A DNA stretch of 8,132 nt from Chloroflexota bacterium (GTDB taxonomy: Bacteria; Chloroflexota; Dehalococcoidia; UBA2979): contig VYDC01000262.1 in assembly GCA_009843585.1 (NCBI GenBank), positions 1-8,132 on the forward strand, given 5' to 3'. Shown here piece by piece: positions 6,368 to 8,132 of this stretch. A model generated the notes under the pieces. That model searched no databases. It was not told the origin of the DNA and saw only the letters and a program-made list of their open reading frames with translations. The position numbers were made by a program, and so were the translations under genes. Numbering within the stretch: position 1 is the stretch's first letter; each line of letters opens with the position of its first letter.

Positions 6368-6480
6368 GAATCCGTCCCGCGGACGGCCCGCCGGGGCGCC
6401 TTCCGATCTCCCCCCGGCGGCGGTGGCGCGAAGCGCGGTCCCGGGCTGGCGGCGTCCGCGGCCGGCGTGACTGGGGTGGG
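6368..6480 (+). other. Leader region of pyrG
   Basis: About 110 GC-rich bases lie between the promoter candidate and the pyrG ATG. There is no clear intrinsic terminator or attenuator, and no run of initial G/C bases that would suggest the reiterative-transcription control seen in Bacillus pyrG. The only ribosome-site candidate for pyrG is GGGGTGGG (6473-6480), which directly abuts the ATG and is therefore poorly spaced. A 35-codon open frame starts at 6363 and stops at 6470 but lacks a ribosome site. Confidence 0.35.
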
Positions 6481-8132
6481 ATGACCAAGTACCTCTTCGT
6501 CACCGGCGGCGTCGTGAGCTCGGTGGGCAAGGGCATCGTCACCGCCTCGCTGGGGCGGATCCTGAAGTCGAGCGGGCACTCCGTCTCCATCCTCAAGCTC
6601 GATCCCTACATCAACGTCGACCCCGGGACGATGTCCCCCTACCAGCACGGCGAGGTCTTCGTGACCGACGACGGCGCCGAGACCGACCTCGATCTCGGTC
6701 ACTACGAGCGCTTCCTCGATGCCGACTTCCTCGCTACGAACTCGACGTCGACAGGGCAGGTCTTCGAGGAGGTGATCCGCAAGGAGCGCCGCGGCGACTA
6801 CCTCGGCGGGACGATCCAGGCGATCCCGCACATCACGAACGAGATCCGGCGGCGCATCCGCCTCGCCGGGCGGGCGCTCTCGGCGGAGATCGTCATCGTC
6901 GAGGTCGGCGGGACGGTCGGCGACATGGAGGGCCAGCCCTTCCTGGAGGCCATCAGCCAGGTCCGCTACGCGCTTCCGGCGCACGACACGATGTCCATCC
7001 ACGTCACGCTCCTGCCGTACATCCGCGCGACGCGCGAGCTGAAGACGAAGCCAACGCAGCACTCGGTCAGGGAGCTCCGCTCCTACGGCATCCAGCCGGA
7101 CGTGCTGGTGACGCGCGCCGACGAGCCGGTCGACGAGGCGCTCAGGGAGAAGCTCTCGCTCTTCTGCAACGTCGAGAAGACCTCGGTGATCCCGCTCGAG
7201 ACGGCCGACTCCATCTATGAGGTGCCGCTCATACTCGAGACGGCGGGGCTCTCCGGGATCGTGGCGCGTGCGCTCGATCTCCCGGATCGGCGCCCCGATC
7301 TCGCCGAGTGGCGCTCCTTCGTGTCGAGGCTCCGCCGCCCGGCGGAGAGCGTGCGCATCGCGATCGTCGGCAAGTACGTGGAGCTCCACGACGCCTACCT
7401 CTCCATCCGCGAGGCGCTCGTGCACGCCGCCGCCCACCACGACGCCGGGCTCGATCCGGTGTGGGTGCACTCGGAGGATCTCGAGTCCGGGACGCTGCCG
7501 GCCGAGCTCCGCGACGTCGACGGCATCCTGCTCTGCCCGGGCTTCGGCGACCGGGGCCTCGAGGGGAAGATCGCCGCCGTGCGCCACGCCCGCGAGCAGC
7601 GCATCCCCTATCTGGGCGACTGTCTGGGGATGCAGATGCTCGTCTGCGAGTTCGCGCGCAACGTCGCCGGCATGCCCGGCGCGAACACGACGGAGGCCGA
7701 TCCGCGCACCCCCTTCCCCGTGATCTCGCTGCTCTCGGAGCAGCAGGGGGTGCACGAGCTCGGCGGCACGATGCGGCTCGGGGGCTACGACTGCCGCCTC
7801 GTGCCGGGGACGCGCGCACACGCCGCTTACGGGCGCGACGTGGTGAGGGAGCGCCACCGCCACCGCTACGAGGTGAACGGCTCCCTCTTCGAGGTGCTCG
7901 AGCGCCACGGGCTGCGCGCCGCCGGATACACGCTCGACGGCGAACTCGTCGAGATCGTCGAGGTCTCCGACCACCCCTGGATGGTGGGCGCGCAGTTCCA
8001 CCCCGAGTTCACCTCGCGCCCCGGGCGTCCCAACCCGCTCTTCCGCGACTTCGTGGGCGCGGCGCTCGCGCGGGCGCGCGGGACCCCGGGCGCGCGTGCC
8101 GTCGCGGCGGCCGCGGCCGAGGGGCTCGAGGG
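6481..8132 (+). CDS. pyrG: CTP synthase (3' end beyond the window)
   Basis: CTP synthase makes CTP from UTP, ATP and glutamine in the cytoplasm, the last step of de novo pyrimidine nucleotide synthesis. The gene is open to the right edge with 550 codons visible. Family lengths are about 530-560, so only a short tail is missing. The synthase domain (about 1-265) starts MTKYLFVTGGVVSSVGKG, with P-loop Lys17, Mg2+/ATP-site D71 in ETDLDLGHYE, and E141 in VEVGGTVGD. KTKPTQHSV is the UTP/CTP-binding segment. The class I glutamine amidotransferase domain (about 300 onwards) begins IAIVGKYVELHDAYLS. It has the nucleophile Cys381 in YLGDCLGMQ, RHRYEVN, and the catalytic His507 and Glu509 in AQFHPEF. 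All catalytic residues are present. The oxyanion strand reads CPGFGDRG where E. coli has PGGFGYRG. The last visible residues are Ala/Arg-rich, after the conserved NPLFRDFV. The start is fixed by homology despite a poorly spaced ribosome site. Confidence 0.97.
   Translation, partial: MTKYLFVTGGVVSSVGKGIVTASLGRILKSSGHSVSILKLDPYINVDPGTMSPYQHGEVFVTDDGAETDLDLGHYERFLDADFLATNSTSTGQVFEEVIRKERRGDYLGGTIQAIPHITNEIRRRIRLAGRALSAEIVIVEVGGTVGDMEGQPFLEAISQVRYALPAHDTMSIHVTLLPYIRATRELKTKPTQHSVRELRSYGIQPDVLVTRADEPVDEALREKLSLFCNVEKTSVIPLETADSIYEVPLILETAGLSGIVARALDLPDRRPDLAEWRSFVSRLRRPAESVRIAIVGKYVELHDAYLSIREALVHAAAHHDAGLDPVWVHSEDLESGTLPAELRDVDGILLCPGFGDRGLEGKIAAVRHAREQRIPYLGDCLGMQMLVCEFARNVAGMPGANTTEADPRTPFPVISLLSEQQGVHELGGTMRLGGYDCRLVPGTRAHAAYGRDVVRERHRHRYEVNGSLFEVLERHGLRAAGYTLDGELVEIVEVSDHPWMVGAQFHPEFTSRPGRPNPLFRDFVGAALARARGTPGARAVAAAAAEGLE

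Noticed and set aside
6363..6470. 35-codon open frame just before pyrG, considered as a regulatory leader peptide
   Set aside because: It has no ribosome site, its start lies inside the promoter candidate's -10, and it contains no codon run suggestive of attenuation.
6016..8001. Long open frame of 661 codons antisense to pyrG
   Set aside because: It lies opposite an unmistakable pyrG, is rich in Arg, His and Asp repeats, and is the usual by-product of high GC content removing stops from the opposite strand.

Overview
The window is very GC-rich, uses GTG as well as ATG starts, and has gene overlaps of a few bases. The CTP synthase, the M16 peptidase and the DUF402 protein all look bacterial. 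The wording of the CTP synthase around its substrate sites, for example GEVFVTDDGAETDLDLGHYE and ELKTKPTQHSV, recalls Chloroflexota-type enzymes to me. That assignment is an inference from memory, not a search result.

Layout from left to right. (1) Positions 1-578, plus strand: the 3' part of a gene for a probably exported two-domain protein, cut by the window edge. (2) 575-1078, plus strand: a DUF402 protein overlapping it by four bases. (3) 1119-3596, minus strand: an 825-residue RND/MMPL-type membrane transporter, convergent with the DUF402 gene. (4) 3733-4626, minus strand: a CitE-like (HpcH/HpaI aldolase / citrate lyase beta) protein in which most of the usual metal and substrate residues appear to be missing. 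(5) 4623-5951, minus strand: an M16 zinc peptidase whose stop overlaps the start of the CitE-like gene as ATGA, so the two form a coupled pair with the peptidase first. (6) 6082-6342, plus strand: a small ThiS/MoaD-like beta-grasp protein, divergent from the peptidase, with eight residues after its Gly-Gly. (7) 6481-8132, plus strand: pyrG (CTP synthase), nearly complete but running off the right edge.

Non-coding stretches are all under 140 bases: 1079-1118, 3597-3732, 5952-6081 and 6343-6480. They hold a good sigma-70-type promoter candidate for pyrG, a weaker one for the transporter gene, and two inverted repeats that could act as terminators.

The genes do not form one obvious pathway. pyrG is a core nucleotide-synthesis gene, and the others look like lineage-typical neighbours. 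I see no mobile element, CRISPR array, tRNA or rRNA. I do not see a clear new biological system. The two observations most worth following are the degenerate CitE-like protein coupled to a peptidase, and the ubiquitin-fold protein whose Gly-Gly is not C-terminal.
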